A DNA stretch of 35,932 nucleotides from an uncultured Anaeromassilibacillus sp. (GTDB lineage: Bacteria; Bacillota; Clostridia; Oscillospirales; Acutalibacteraceae): the NCBI GenBank assembly GCA_930987725.1, contig CAKNKY010000024.1:1-35932 (forward strand). Direction: 5' to 3'. Position numbers and translations under genes: made by a program. The notes below the pieces were generated by a model. The model searched no databases. It was not told the origin of the DNA and was given only the letters and a program-made list of their open reading frames with translations. Positions 24,217 through 31,938 of the stretch are shown in pieces; positions within the stretch are counted from its first letter, which is position 1; every line of letters begins with the position of its first letter.

Positions 24217-26172
24217 TCAGGCGTCCGCCTGCGGGGCAGCTTCCTCCGGTTTGTTCTCCGGCTGCTCCTCCGTCTGTCGGGCAGGTTCCGGCTGCGGGGC
24301 GGGTTCCGCCGCGGCCGGCGGGCGGTAGCGGCCGGAAGCGCACGGCAGGGCAAGCGCTTTGAAGCGGCCGGAAAGGCGCTGGCGCAGCGGGTCGGCAAAG
24401 AAGGGCTCCGGCCCCTCGCCGCCTTCCCCGCCCACAAGGCCCAGGAGCATCTGCATGGCGTCCGTCACGGAGGGGAACTCCAGAAAACGGACATACACGG
24501 AGGAAGGCCCCGTGCGGATGATCTTCAGCCGCCGGACAGACGGCATTTCCAGAAAATAGAGGTCGGCCAGCAGCACATCGCGTCCTTCCTCGTCGAGGCG
24601 GAAGTCGCCGCGCACGGCGGCAGCATACGGCTCCCCGTTCACGAAAAGCGTGCACCGCTCTGCCGCGCCGTTCAGGCCCACCGGCAGCGAAAACACCTTG
24701 CCGTCGCGCAGCAGGAGCTCCAGCGTGAAGCGTGTTCCCTCCAGGCGGAAACGCACCGCCGCAGCGGTGGCCGCGAAGTTGTTGAGCAGGGCGGCCATCA
24801 CGAGCGGCAGCACCGTGCCCCCGCTCTTTTCCAGCACAAACCAGCCGCCCTGCGCCGGTTCCGGCGCGCCGGGCCGTTCGGCCGGAACGGCGCAGAACCG
24901 TGCGGCGCCCGCCGGCAGGGCGGGTGGCTGCTCCGGCGCGGAGAAAAACCGGCGCAGCAGCCGGGCCGGGAATGCGCGCACCGGTTCCCGCGGCGCCCAG
25001 GGATCGCGCAGCTCCCGCAGGGCCTCCGGGTTTTCGGGGAAGGTGTCCTCAAACAGTCGCCTGGCGCCGGGCTGCGGGTTCCGGGCCTGCCAGCGCGCGT
25101 AGCAGGCAGAAGCGCCCGTGCCGAAGAAGCGATCCGTGGCCTCGAGGACGCGGTTGGAGAAAAGGGCGGGGTCGCCGCCGGTGGCGGCCACCACCATGTC
25201 GTGTTCCGGCAGCACGACGGCGTACTGGCCAAACATGCCGTTGAGCTGGAACGAATCCTGCGCAGGGAAACTCCACACCTGGAAGCCGTAGCGCTCCATG
25301 CCGGGGCGGCCCGTCTCCGTTTCCAGGCGCAGCGTCTCGCGCATCCATTCCTCCGGGATCAAGCGGCGGCCCTGCCACACGCCTCCCTGCAGAAAGAGCT
25401 GGCCGAGCTTTGCCATGTCCACCACGCGCAGGTAAAGCCCCCACCCGCCCTTTTCGATGCCCATCGGGCACGTTTCCCAGTAGACGGGCGGCACGCCGAG
25501 CGGCTCGAACAGGCGCGGCGTGAGATAGTCCACAAGGCTCTGCCCCGTGACGCGGCACAGGATGGCGGCGAGCAGATAGGAGTTCATGCTGTTGTAGTGA
25601 AACTGTTCGCCGGGCGTGCCGGCGCAGTCCGCGGCGAAGAAGGCGCGCACCCAGTCGCGCTCCGTCTCCCCGCCGGCTTCGTTGAAGTTCGCACCGCTCG
25701 TCATCGTGAGCAGGTGGCGGATCGTTACGGCAGCCATGCGCGGGCTGCGAAAGAGCGGCTGCTTTTCCGGGAAGAACGACACGGCCTTGTCCTCCGGGGA
25801 GAGAAGCCCCTCGCCCACGGCAATGCCCACGGCCAGCGCCGCCACCGATTTTGAGAAGGAGTACACGGCGTGCGGCAGGGCAGCGGAGTAAGGCGCGCGG
25901 CTCACGCAGGCGATGAGCTTCCCGTGGCGCAGAACGGCGGCGCTGTGCAGTACGGCCGGGAAGAGGCCGGGGTCCGCTTCCCGGAAAAACGAGGCCAGAT
26001 ACCCGCCCGGCACACCCTCGCGCTCCGGCGTGCTGCGCGGCAGGCCGGCGTCGCGGCAGGGCGCCGGCTCTGGCTTGCGCGCCGTGAAGGGGTAAGGCGT
26101 GAGGCGGGTGAAATCGCCGCGCAGGATTCTGCGCAGCAGATCGGCCGTCTTCATCTGATTGAGCAGGGGCAT
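24217..26172 (-). CDS. Serine hydrolase, beta-lactamase/class C fold, with C-terminal extension
   Basis: A 651-residue protein of the beta-lactamase-related family (PF00144-like). The catalytic SxxK is Ser105-Phe-Ser-Lys108 in AVYSFSKSVAALAVG; the second motif is FHYNSMNSYLLAAILCRVTG, with YNS in place of YxN, as in esterase-like members; RLEVVDMAKLGQLFLQGG-type and GFQVWS segments follow. No signal peptide is evident, so it is probably cytoplasmic. About 250 residues after the hydrolase domain form a second domain resembling C-terminal lipocalin-like extensions of this family, followed by a Pro/Glu/Gln-rich tail. Substrate unknown. It is the last gene of the nifS operon, 30 bases after the CinA-like gene. 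The ATG has GAGG about nine bases upstream. Confidence 0.85.
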   Translation of the reverse strand: MPLLNQMKTADLLRRILRGDFTRLTPYPFTARKPEPAPCRDAGLPRSTPEREGVPGGYLASFFREADPGLFPAVLHSAAVLRHGKLIACVSRAPYSAALPHAVYSFSKSVAALAVGIAVGEGLLSPEDKAVSFFPEKQPLFRSPRMAAVTIRHLLTMTSGANFNEAGGETERDWVRAFFAADCAGTPGEQFHYNSMNSYLLAAILCRVTGQSLVDYLTPRLFEPLGVPPVYWETCPMGIEKGGWGLYLRVVDMAKLGQLFLQGGVWQGRRLIPEEWMRETLRLETETGRPGMERYGFQVWSFPAQDSFQLNGMFGQYAVVLPEHDMVVAATGGDPALFSNRVLEATDRFFGTGASACYARWQARNPQPGARRLFEDTFPENPEALRELRDPWAPREPVRAFPARLLRRFFSAPEQPPALPAGAARFCAVPAERPGAPEPAQGGWFVLEKSGGTVLPLVMAALLNNFAATAAAVRFRLEGTRFTLELLLRDGKVFSLPVGLNGAAERCTLFVNGEPYAAAVRGDFRLDEEGRDVLLADLYFLEMPSVRRLKIIRTGPSSVYVRFLEFPSVTDAMQMLLGLVGGEGGEGPEPFFADPLRQRLSGRFKALALPCASGRYRPPAAAEPAPQPEPARQTEEQPENKPEEAAPQADA

Positions 26173-26202
26173 GGGTCTTCCCTCGCTTTCTCCTCGTGGG
26201 TG

Positions 26203-26703
26203 TTACGGTTGTTCGGGGCCTTGCTCCGCGGCGAGCTCCTCTTCAAAGCGGGGCGTAGGTGCGGCGGGCGCGGCGCGGCGCGTCAGCCCGTATTTTTCGC
26301 ACAGCGGGGCGGCCGCCTGCGCGAGCAATCGCGGCAGCAGGCGGGCGTCGTCCGGCAGCAGGCAGATCGCCTGGCTGCTGCTCTCCAGCAGATAGCCCTC
26401 GATATCCCCGTCCGCAAGGCGCAGTACGCCGCGCGGCTCGCCGTCCGCCCCGAGGGGCACGTGCAGCCGTTCAAACAGCGCCTTGGCGCAGGCGGGGCGG
26501 GCGGGCGTGAAGCCCTCCGCGGGGGAGATGACGAACACAACGTCGTGCCCGGCGAGCAAACGCGAGAGCGGCGGCAGGAAGGAAGCGCCGAAGGCCGCCT
26601 CCTCCGCCGCAAGGCTGCAGTCAAGCGAAGCGAGAAACGTTTCCACGGCGCTGCGCACAAAGTATGTCTGATGCGCGCCGGCGAACAGAAGGGCAGATTT
26701 CAC
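26203..26703 (-). CDS. Degenerate CinA-like (MoCF-fold) protein, function unknown
   Basis: A 166-residue protein starting at a GTG whose TGA overlap (GTGA) shares bases with the cinA stop; GGAGG lies six bases upstream, so translation is coupled. Its middle and end resemble the N-terminal MoCF domain of CinA: HDVVFVISPAEGFTPARPACAKALF parallels CinA's DLVVLIGGLGPTGDDLTKETAAEV, and ESSSQAICLLPDDARLLPRLLAQAAAPLCEKY parallels GGGCLVALLPGPPSECEPMVRHMLIPALRRY. The glycine-rich GGxGPTGDD ligand loop is replaced by SPAEGFTPA, so catalysis is unlikely. It ends in a Pro/Ala/Glu tail. The relation is my reading of pattern similarity, not a database result. It could be a regulatory or structural partner of CinA. 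Confidence 0.75.
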   Translation of the reverse strand: MKSALLFAGAHQTYFVRSAVETFLASLDCSLAAEEAAFGASFLPPLSRLLAGHDVVFVISPAEGFTPARPACAKALFERLHVPLGADGEPRGVLRLADGDIEGYLLESSSQAICLLPDDARLLPRLLAQAAAPLCEKYGLTRRAAPAAPTPRFEEELAAEQGPEQP

Positions 26704-27974
26704 ACCGGTTCCTCCTCCATGGGCAGGCCGCACACGCAGCGGCGCACCAGGTCGAGCGCCGTGCTGGCGGCGCGGAAGCGGATGGACGCGCGCGATTTGA
26801 ACCGCGCCGGGGCGTTCATGCGGCGCACCCAGGTGTGGGTGCCGTCGCACACGGCCAGATACACAAGGCCTACGGGCTTTTCCGGCGTGCCGCCGTCCGG
26901 CCCGGCAATGCCGGTGACGCCCACGCCGATGCTGCTGCCGGACACGCGCCGCACGCCCTCCGCCATGGCGCGCGCCACCGGCTCGCTCACCGCGCCGTAC
27001 TGCTCGAGCAGCTCCCACGGCACGCCGAGCAGCTGGTGCTTGGCCTCGTTTGCGTAGGTCACAAAGCTCATGTGCAGCACGGAGGACGCGCCGGGGACGT
27101 CGGTGAGGCGCTTGGCCAGCAGGCCGCCCGTGCACGATTCGGCGAACGACACGGTGAGCCCGCGCTCCGTGAGCAGCCGCACCACCGTCTGCTCGAGGCA
27201 GCTCTGGGAGGAGCCGTCCGTGTTCACGTCATACACACAGTGGCCGAGCCGCGCGGCCACCTGCTCCGCCATGGCGCGGCACATCGATTCCGCCGCCTGC
27301 AGGTTGGCGGCCTTCGCCGTCACGCGCAGGAACATCTCGCTCTCCTTCGCGTAGGGCGCGACGGTCGGGTTTTCAGACTGCATGAGGTCGGCCGTGCGCT
27401 CCGCCGCCGCGCCCTCGCCGATGCCGAAGGTGCGGATCATGAGCGAGGCGATCACGCTGTCCGAATAGCGGCGCAGCGCCGGGATGAGCATGTGGCGCAC
27501 CATGGGCTCGCACTCGGAGGGCGGGCCGGGCAGCAGCGCCACGAGGCAGCCGCCGCCGCTGCGGAAGAGGCAGCCGGGGGCGGTGCCGAAATCGTTGCGC
27601 AGCACGTGGCAGCCCTCCGGCAGCATGGCCTGTTTCCACTGGCTTTCGCCGCATTCCCGGCCGCGGAAATACGACTCGATGCGGCTGCGGCTCTCCTCGT
27701 CCATCACAAGATGTTTGCCGCACACCTCGGCGGCCGTCTCCTTCGTGAGGTCGTCCCCCGTGGGGCCGAGCCCGCCGATGAGCACGACGAGATCGCTGCG
27801 CCCGAGCGCCTGGCGCAGTGATTCGGCCAGGCGGCCGCGGTTGTCGCCCACGGTGCAGCGATGCAGCACGTCAAATCCAATCACGGCCAGCTCCTGGGAG
27901 AGGTAGGCCGCGTCCGTGTCAATGGTGTGGCCGAGCAGCAGCTCGGTGCCGACGGAGATGATTTCCGCTTTCAA
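26700..27974 (-). CDS. cinA: CinA-family protein (NMN amidase / nucleotide-sugar-type pyrophosphatase)
   Basis: Two-domain protein of 424 residues. The N-terminal MoCF domain begins KAEIISVGTELLLGHTIDTDAAYLSQEL and has VVLIGGLGPTGDDLTKE; the C-terminal CinA domain has SFAESCTGGLLAKRLTDVPGASSVL, FVTYANEAKHQLLGV and GVTGIAGPDGGTPEKPVGLVYLAV, as in PncC, which removes the amide of NMN for NAD recycling. I chose the TTG at 27974 because AAAGGAAG lies nine bases upstream and it gives the usual N-terminus; the frame is open to another TTG at 28016 without a good site. It lies 38 bases after thiI and is coupled to the small gene downstream. Confidence 0.93.
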   Translation of the reverse strand: MKAEIISVGTELLLGHTIDTDAAYLSQELAVIGFDVLHRCTVGDNRGRLAESLRQALGRSDLVVLIGGLGPTGDDLTKETAAEVCGKHLVMDEESRSRIESYFRGRECGESQWKQAMLPEGCHVLRNDFGTAPGCLFRSGGGCLVALLPGPPSECEPMVRHMLIPALRRYSDSVIASLMIRTFGIGEGAAAERTADLMQSENPTVAPYAKESEMFLRVTAKAANLQAAESMCRAMAEQVAARLGHCVYDVNTDGSSQSCLEQTVVRLLTERGLTVSFAESCTGGLLAKRLTDVPGASSVLHMSFVTYANEAKHQLLGVPWELLEQYGAVSEPVARAMAEGVRRVSGSSIGVGVTGIAGPDGGTPEKPVGLVYLAVCDGTHTWVRRMNAPARFKSRASIRFRAASTALDLVRRCVCGLPMEEEPV

Positions 27975-28012
27975 TTCCCTGAACTTCCTTTCCGGCCCCG
28001 GAACGGGCCCTT

Positions 28013-29191
28013 TCAAACGCTTTCCGCCGTGATCTTCGTCACGCGGCGGCCTTCCACGCAGGCGCGCACGAGGCTTTCCACGTCGAGCGCGCGCTCGGCC
28101 TCCAGCACGGCGGCCAGCTCGGGCCGCGTGCGCGGATGGCGCGGGGTGAACACGGTGCAGCAGTCCTCATAGGGGAGGACGGAGAGATCGTAGGTGTCGA
28201 TTTTGCGCGAGATCGAGACAATCTCGCTCTTGTCCATGCCGATGAGCGGGCGGAACACGGGCAGGGGGGAGGCTTCGTCCGTCACGGCGATGGCCTGCAT
28301 CGTCTGGCTGGCCACCTGGCCCAAGCTTTCGCCTGTGATCAGCGCAGCGCAGTCCTCGATCTTCGCAATCTCGGCGGAGATGCGCATCATGAAGCGCCGC
28401 ATGAGGATCGTGAAATACTCTTCCGGGCATTTGTCGAGGATCTCCTCCTGCACGCGGGCGAACGGCACGGTGATCATGTACATCCGCCCGGCATAGGCCG
28501 CGACGCGGCGCAGCAGGTCGGCCACCTTCTGCTCGGCGCGCTCGCTCGTGTAGGGCGGGCTGGCAAAGTGGACCGGCGTGAGCTCCACCCCGCGCTTGGC
28601 CATCATCCAGGCCGCCACGGGGCTGTCGATGCCGCCGCTGATGAGCAGGGCGGCCTTTCCGCCCGTGCCCACCGGGATGCCGCCGGCTCCCTGCTCCGGC
28701 TCGCCGTGCACATAGGCGCCGAAGTCGCGGATTTCCACGCGCACCGTCACGTCCGGGTTGTGCACATCCACGTGCAGGTTGGGGTAGGCGTCGAGCAGGG
28801 CGGCGCCCACCTCGGCGGAAATTTCCGGCGATTTGAGCGGGAATTTCTTGTCGGAGCGCTTTGTCTCCACCTTGAAGGCCCGCACGGCCGAGAGCTGGGG
28901 CCGCAGGTATTCCACCGCGGCGGCGCAGACGCTCTCCATCGTCTTTTCCGTCACGCAGGCGCGCGAGAATGTGATGACGCCGAAGATCTTGCGCACGCGG
29001 TCCACGGCCGCCTCGAAATCGGCGCCGGGTCCGGGTGTAATGGAGATAGTGGACTGGGCGAACCGCACGTCGAACGGGCCCACGGGCGCGAGGCGGCGGC
29101 GGATATTCTTGAGCAGGGCGCCCTCAAAGGTGTTGCGGTTGAGTCCCTTGAGGACGATCTCCCCGAGCTTGAGCAGTATGACTTCCTGCAT
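28013..29191 (-). CDS. thiI: tRNA 4-thiouridine synthase ThiI, without rhodanese domain
   Basis: Thiolates uridine 8 of tRNA; in some bacteria it also feeds sulfur into thiazole synthesis. The 392-residue protein has an N-terminal ferredoxin-like and THUMP region (LRP...VRKIFGVITFSRACVTEKT, to about residue 165) and an adenylating PP-loop domain with SGGIDSP at 185-191. It ends at about 392 with no rhodanese domain, as in Bacillus and many Clostridia, where a dedicated cysteine desulfurase supplies sulfur directly; the nifS-like gene 24 bases upstream fits that. The ATG follows AAAGGAGG. The window's thiamine genes are for salvage, so tRNA modification is the likelier job. Confidence 0.95.
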   Translation of the reverse strand: MQEVILLKLGEIVLKGLNRNTFEGALLKNIRRRLAPVGPFDVRFAQSTISITPGPGADFEAAVDRVRKIFGVITFSRACVTEKTMESVCAAAVEYLRPQLSAVRAFKVETKRSDKKFPLKSPEISAEVGAALLDAYPNLHVDVHNPDVTVRVEIRDFGAYVHGEPEQGAGGIPVGTGGKAALLISGGIDSPVAAWMMAKRGVELTPVHFASPPYTSERAEQKVADLLRRVAAYAGRMYMITVPFARVQEEILDKCPEEYFTILMRRFMMRISAEIAKIEDCAALITGESLGQVASQTMQAIAVTDEASPLPVFRPLIGMDKSEIVSISRKIDTYDLSVLPYEDCCTVFTPRHPRTRPELAAVLEAERALDVESLVRACVEGRRVTKITAESV

Positions 29192-29215
29192 GGGAAACCT
29201 CCTTTTTGTCTTCTG

Positions 29216-30364
29216 TCAGCCGCGGCGCGGCTTCAGGCGGCGCGCCGCGAGCGTGCGCAGCCCTTCCGCCACGGCCTCGGCGAGCGCGTCCGCGTCCTGC
29301 TCCGTGTTTTCGCGCGAAAAGCTCACGCGCAGGCTGGAATCGATCTGGTCGCGCGGCAGGCCCATGGCCGTCAGCACATGGCTTGCCTTTCCCTTGGCGC
29401 ACGCCGAGCCGGAGGACACGCAGATCCCCTTTTCCGAAAGAAAGTGCAGCATTGTTTCGGCGCGCACCGGGCAGGCGGAAAAGCTCAGGATGTAGGGCAA
29501 AGCGTCCTCCGGGGAGTGGATCGTCACGCCCGGCAGGGCGGAAAGGTTCCGGCGCAGCCGCTCGTTCACGGCGCGCAGGCGCGCTTCCTCCTGTGTGAGG
29601 TCCGGCAGCGCGCGCACGGCGGCGGCAAAGCCCGCAATGAGCGGCATGCCCTCCGTGCCGGGGCGCAGGCCGCGCTCCTGCCCGCCGCCGAACACGTGCG
29701 GCGCCAGGTGCGTCCCCTTTTTCACGAACAGCGCGCCCACGCCCTTCGGGCCGTGGATCTTGTGGCCGCTCACCGTGAGCAGGTCGATCCCCATCCGCCC
29801 GGGCGCGAGCGGAATCTTGCCGAACGCCTGCACGGCGTCCACATGCAGCAATGCGGGCGCGCCCGCTTCCGCGATGGCAGCCCGCGCCGCGTCGAGCGGC
29901 AGCCGGGTGCCCACCTCGTTGTTCACGGCCATGAGGCTCACGAGGATCGTGTCCGGCCGCACGGCCGCGCGGATCGCGTCAGGCGAAATGTGACCCCATC
30001 CGTCCGGGACGAGGTACGTCACCTCGAATCCGTCCTGTTCGAGCGCGGCCATCGTCTGCAGCACGGCGGGGTGCTCGATCTGCGTGGTCACGATGTGACG
30101 GCCGCGCTTGCGGCGCGCATAAGCCGCGCCAAGGATTGCGATGTTGTCGCTTTCTGTCCCGCCGGAGGTAAACACGATCTCCTCCGGCGCGGCAGAGAGC
30201 GCGGCGGCCACGGCCTGCCGGGCGGCGGCAAGTTCCCGCTCCGCTGCAAAGCCCATGGCGTGCAGCGAAGAGGGGTTGCCCCACATTTCGCACAGCAGGC
30301 GGCGGATGGCTTCCACCGCCTCGGCGCAGGGCCGCGTGGTGGCGGAATTGTCGAGATAAATCAT
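29216..30364 (-). CDS. Cysteine desulfurase (NifS/IscS family), probable sulfur donor for ThiI
   Basis: PLP enzyme that releases sulfur from cysteine as a protein persulfide. From the ATG at 30364 it has 382 residues: MIYLDNSATTRP at the start, FTSGGTESDN near 65-73, HIVTTQIEHPAVL with the PLP-stacking His near 98, SGHKIHGPKG with Lys202 forming the Schiff base, and CVSSGSACAKGKASHV with the catalytic Cys322. The short Cys loop with SSGSAC is of the group I (NifS/IscS) type. The open frame extends to 30493 but passes through the promoter. Ribosome site AAAGAAG is modest. First gene of the operon; position before thiI suggests the dedicated partner known from Bacillus (NifZ-ThiI). Confidence 0.95.
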   Translation of the reverse strand: MIYLDNSATTRPCAEAVEAIRRLLCEMWGNPSSLHAMGFAAERELAAARQAVAAALSAAPEEIVFTSGGTESDNIAILGAAYARRKRGRHIVTTQIEHPAVLQTMAALEQDGFEVTYLVPDGWGHISPDAIRAAVRPDTILVSLMAVNNEVGTRLPLDAARAAIAEAGAPALLHVDAVQAFGKIPLAPGRMGIDLLTVSGHKIHGPKGVGALFVKKGTHLAPHVFGGGQERGLRPGTEGMPLIAGFAAAVRALPDLTQEEARLRAVNERLRRNLSALPGVTIHSPEDALPYILSFSACPVRAETMLHFLSEKGICVSSGSACAKGKASHVLTAMGLPRDQIDSSLRVSFSRENTEQDADALAEAVAEGLRTLAARRLKPRRG

Positions 30365-30437
30365 AGCAATGCTTCTTTCGGATATCAGAATAATGATGAA
30401 AAGATGCGGGGGCATGGCGCCGGCCGCGATTGCCCCT

Positions 30438-30466
30438 ATTATAGCATATCCCGTTTCCCCCGGCAA
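30438..30466 (-). promoter_or_regulatory. Promoter of the nifS-thiI-cinA operon
   Basis: TTGCCG (30466-30461), 17 bases, TATAAT (30443-30438) on the minus strand. It is only nine bases from the -35 of the divergent fur-family promoter. Confidence 0.75.
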
Positions 30467-30474
30467 TGAGGGGT

Positions 30475-30503
30475 TTGCAAAACGCGCCCGCACGGCTTAT
30501 AAT
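30475..30503 (+). promoter_or_regulatory. Promoter of the fur-family gene
   Basis: TTGCAA (30475-30480), 17 bases, TATAAT (30498-30503). Confidence 0.8.
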
Positions 30504-30540
30504 GGAATCGATCCCGTTCGGAACAAAAGGAGGGCTTGCC

Positions 30541-30942
30541 ATGAAGCATACAAGGCAGCGGGAGGCGATCCTGCGCGAGCTGGAGGCCGCCGCGGAGCCG
30601 CTGAGCGCGGAGGAGCTGTTCGCACGGCTGCGCGATGGCGAGCCGGCCATTGCCCTTTCCACCGTGTACCGCAACCTGGAGCGGTTCTGCGCGGATAACC
30701 TCGTCCAGCGTGAGACGACGGGCGACGGTCCCGTGCGCTATGCCCCGGCGCGCCGCCACAGCCATTACCTCGTGTGCACGCAGTGTGCCGCCCGCGTGAA
30801 GCTGGACGGCTGCCCCCTGGCGCAGCTCGAGGAAGGGCTTGCGCGCGATACGGGCTTTTCCATCGAGGGCCACAGCCTCACCATTTACGGAAAATGCCCG
30901 CGCTGCGCCCGCAAGGAGACGAAGGAAACACAGAAGGCGTGA
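30541..30942 (+). CDS. Fur-family metal-responsive repressor
   Basis: DNA-binding regulator of 133 residues. The winged helix contains TRQREAILRELEAAAEPLSAEELFARL and ALSTVYRNLERF (recognition helix near 39-49). The dimer domain has HSHYLVCTQC with His73, His75, Cys79 and Cys82, and a second pair Cys119/Cys122 (CPRC), so the structural zinc site is complete. Such proteins may be Fur, Zur or PerR; the sequence does not decide by eye. The ATG at 30541 follows AAGGAGG; the longer frame begins inside the promoter. Divergent from the cysteine desulfurase gene with almost back-to-back promoters, so it could regulate that operon and itself. No clear Fur box was recognised. Confidence 0.92.
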   Translation: MKHTRQREAILRELEAAAEPLSAEELFARLRDGEPAIALSTVYRNLERFCADNLVQRETTGDGPVRYAPARRHSHYLVCTQCAARVKLDGCPLAQLEEGLARDTGFSIEGHSLTIYGKCPRCARKETKETQKA

Positions 30943-30971
30943 CGCCGCGAAAAGCCGGCGTCCCCGGCATG

Positions 30972-31026
30972 AAAAAGCCCGGGCAGGGCCGCTTCCTCAG
31001 AAGGAGCGGTTCTGCCCGGGCTTTTT
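30972..31026 (+). terminator. Terminator between fur-family and crp-like genes
   Basis: AAAAAGCCCGGGCAG (30972-30986) pairs with CTGCCCGGGCTTTTT (31012-31026), and the interior pairs further (CCGCTTCCT with AGGAGCGG). It is bidirectional between convergent genes. Confidence 0.9.
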
Positions 31027-31043
31027 GCCTGTTTGCAATTCTG

Positions 31044-31640
31044 TTACGGCTTGACGCCGCTGCGCTTTTTGCGCCCCAGGGCGCTGCGTGCGCGGCTGAG
31101 CGTGACGGGCGTCACGCCGAGGAAGGAAGCGATGTATTTGTCGTTCACAAGCGGGTCGAGATCCGGATAATGCTCCAGAAACCAGGCGTAGCGCTTGGCC
31201 GCCTCCACCTGATAGAGCATTTTCTTTACCTCAATGTGGCGGCGCAGGGAATCGATCAACAGATTATTGTAGATGCGCAGTGCAAAGTCGTTTGTCTCGA
31301 GAAACTGCACCACATCCTCCACCGGCAGGGTGATTGTATCGCTTTCAGCCAGTGCTTCCATGTTGATGCTCGCAGGGGCGTCCAGCGGCAGATTGGGCAC
31401 AGGCATTTCCCCGTGCCGGTAGCAGAAGCAGTCCGTCATCTCGTCGCCCTTCTGGTTGCAGAAATAGCCGCGGAAGATGCCGTGCTGAATGAACAGGATT
31501 ACCTCCGGCGTTTCGCCCTGGGCACAGAAGAGCTCCTTCTTTGCAAAGTGGCGGGGTTCGGCATTGACAAACATCGGCGCGAGAAGCGAGGGTTCCACCT
31601 GTGGAAACATACGGGAAAAAAACTCTTGAATTTCCTGCAT
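31044..31640 (-). CDS. Crp/Fnr-family transcriptional regulator
   Basis: A 198-residue regulator with a cyclic-nucleotide-binding-like beta-barrel at about 25-115 (ELFCAQGETPEVILFIQHGIFRGYF, then EMTDCFCYRHGEMPVP) and a C-terminal HTH, YIASFLGVTPVTLSRARSALGRKK. The Arg-Ala cAMP signature of Crp is absent and no Fnr-type N-terminal cysteine cluster is present, so the ligand is unknown. The HTH is the shortened type common in Clostridia. I chose the ATG at 31640 because GGGGGAGG lies about seven bases upstream; an in-frame ATG two codons earlier is too close to that site. Promoter at 31754-31782, with a 16-bp palindrome over its -35 region. Confidence 0.9.
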   Translation of the reverse strand: MQEIQEFFSRMFPQVEPSLLAPMFVNAEPRHFAKKELFCAQGETPEVILFIQHGIFRGYFCNQKGDEMTDCFCYRHGEMPVPNLPLDAPASINMEALAESDTITLPVEDVVQFLETNDFALRIYNNLLIDSLRRHIEVKKMLYQVEAAKRYAWFLEHYPDLDPLVNDKYIASFLGVTPVTLSRARSALGRKKRSGVKP

Positions 31641-31753
31641 TTTCATTCCTCCCCCGGAAAAGTTCCGAAAAATAACCGGTTTCTCTCTGAAAAAGCATAC
31701 CGCAGAGGAGGAAACCGACAAATTCAGACAATATCTCTCCATAAATCGTTTCC

Positions 31754-31782
31754 ATTATATCCGGTTCTCTCCAAAATGTCAT
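31754..31782 (-). promoter_or_regulatory. Promoter of the crp-like gene
   Basis: ATGACA (31782-31777), 17 bases, TATAAT (31759-31754) on the minus strand. The leader is about 105 bases. Confidence 0.7.
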
Positions 31783-31796
31783 TATCACGTGATAAT
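31781..31796. promoter_or_regulatory. 16-bp perfect palindrome, candidate Crp/Fnr operator
   Basis: ATTATCACGTGATAAT is a perfect palindrome. It overlaps the upstream end of the crp-like gene's -35 and has the two-fold form expected for a Crp/Fnr dimer site, suggesting autoregulation. It lies about 145 bases before spoVAE on the other side. Confidence 0.6.
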
Positions 31797-31938
31797 AAAA
31801 CGGACTTTTTTGCTATTTTTTAAAATTTTTTTCATCATAATAGAAAAAGTGCAAATATTCCAGCATGCACCGCTGCACTGTGCGTGCATATGGGCCGAAA
31901 AAGGAGGAACGATAAAAGGGAAAAGGGAGGCATGAGGT

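Noticed and set aside
26703-27135. Upstream extension of the CinA-like gene to a 310-codon frame
   Set aside because: The first 144 codons are antisense-like Arg/Ala-rich sequence overlapping cinA in another frame; the coupled GTG at 26703 has GGAGG six bases upstream.
31863-31893. Possible SigG promoter before spoVAE (GCATG and CATATGG)
   Set aside because: The spacer is 19 bases rather than the usual 17-18 and the -10 is poor, so it was not listed as a feature.
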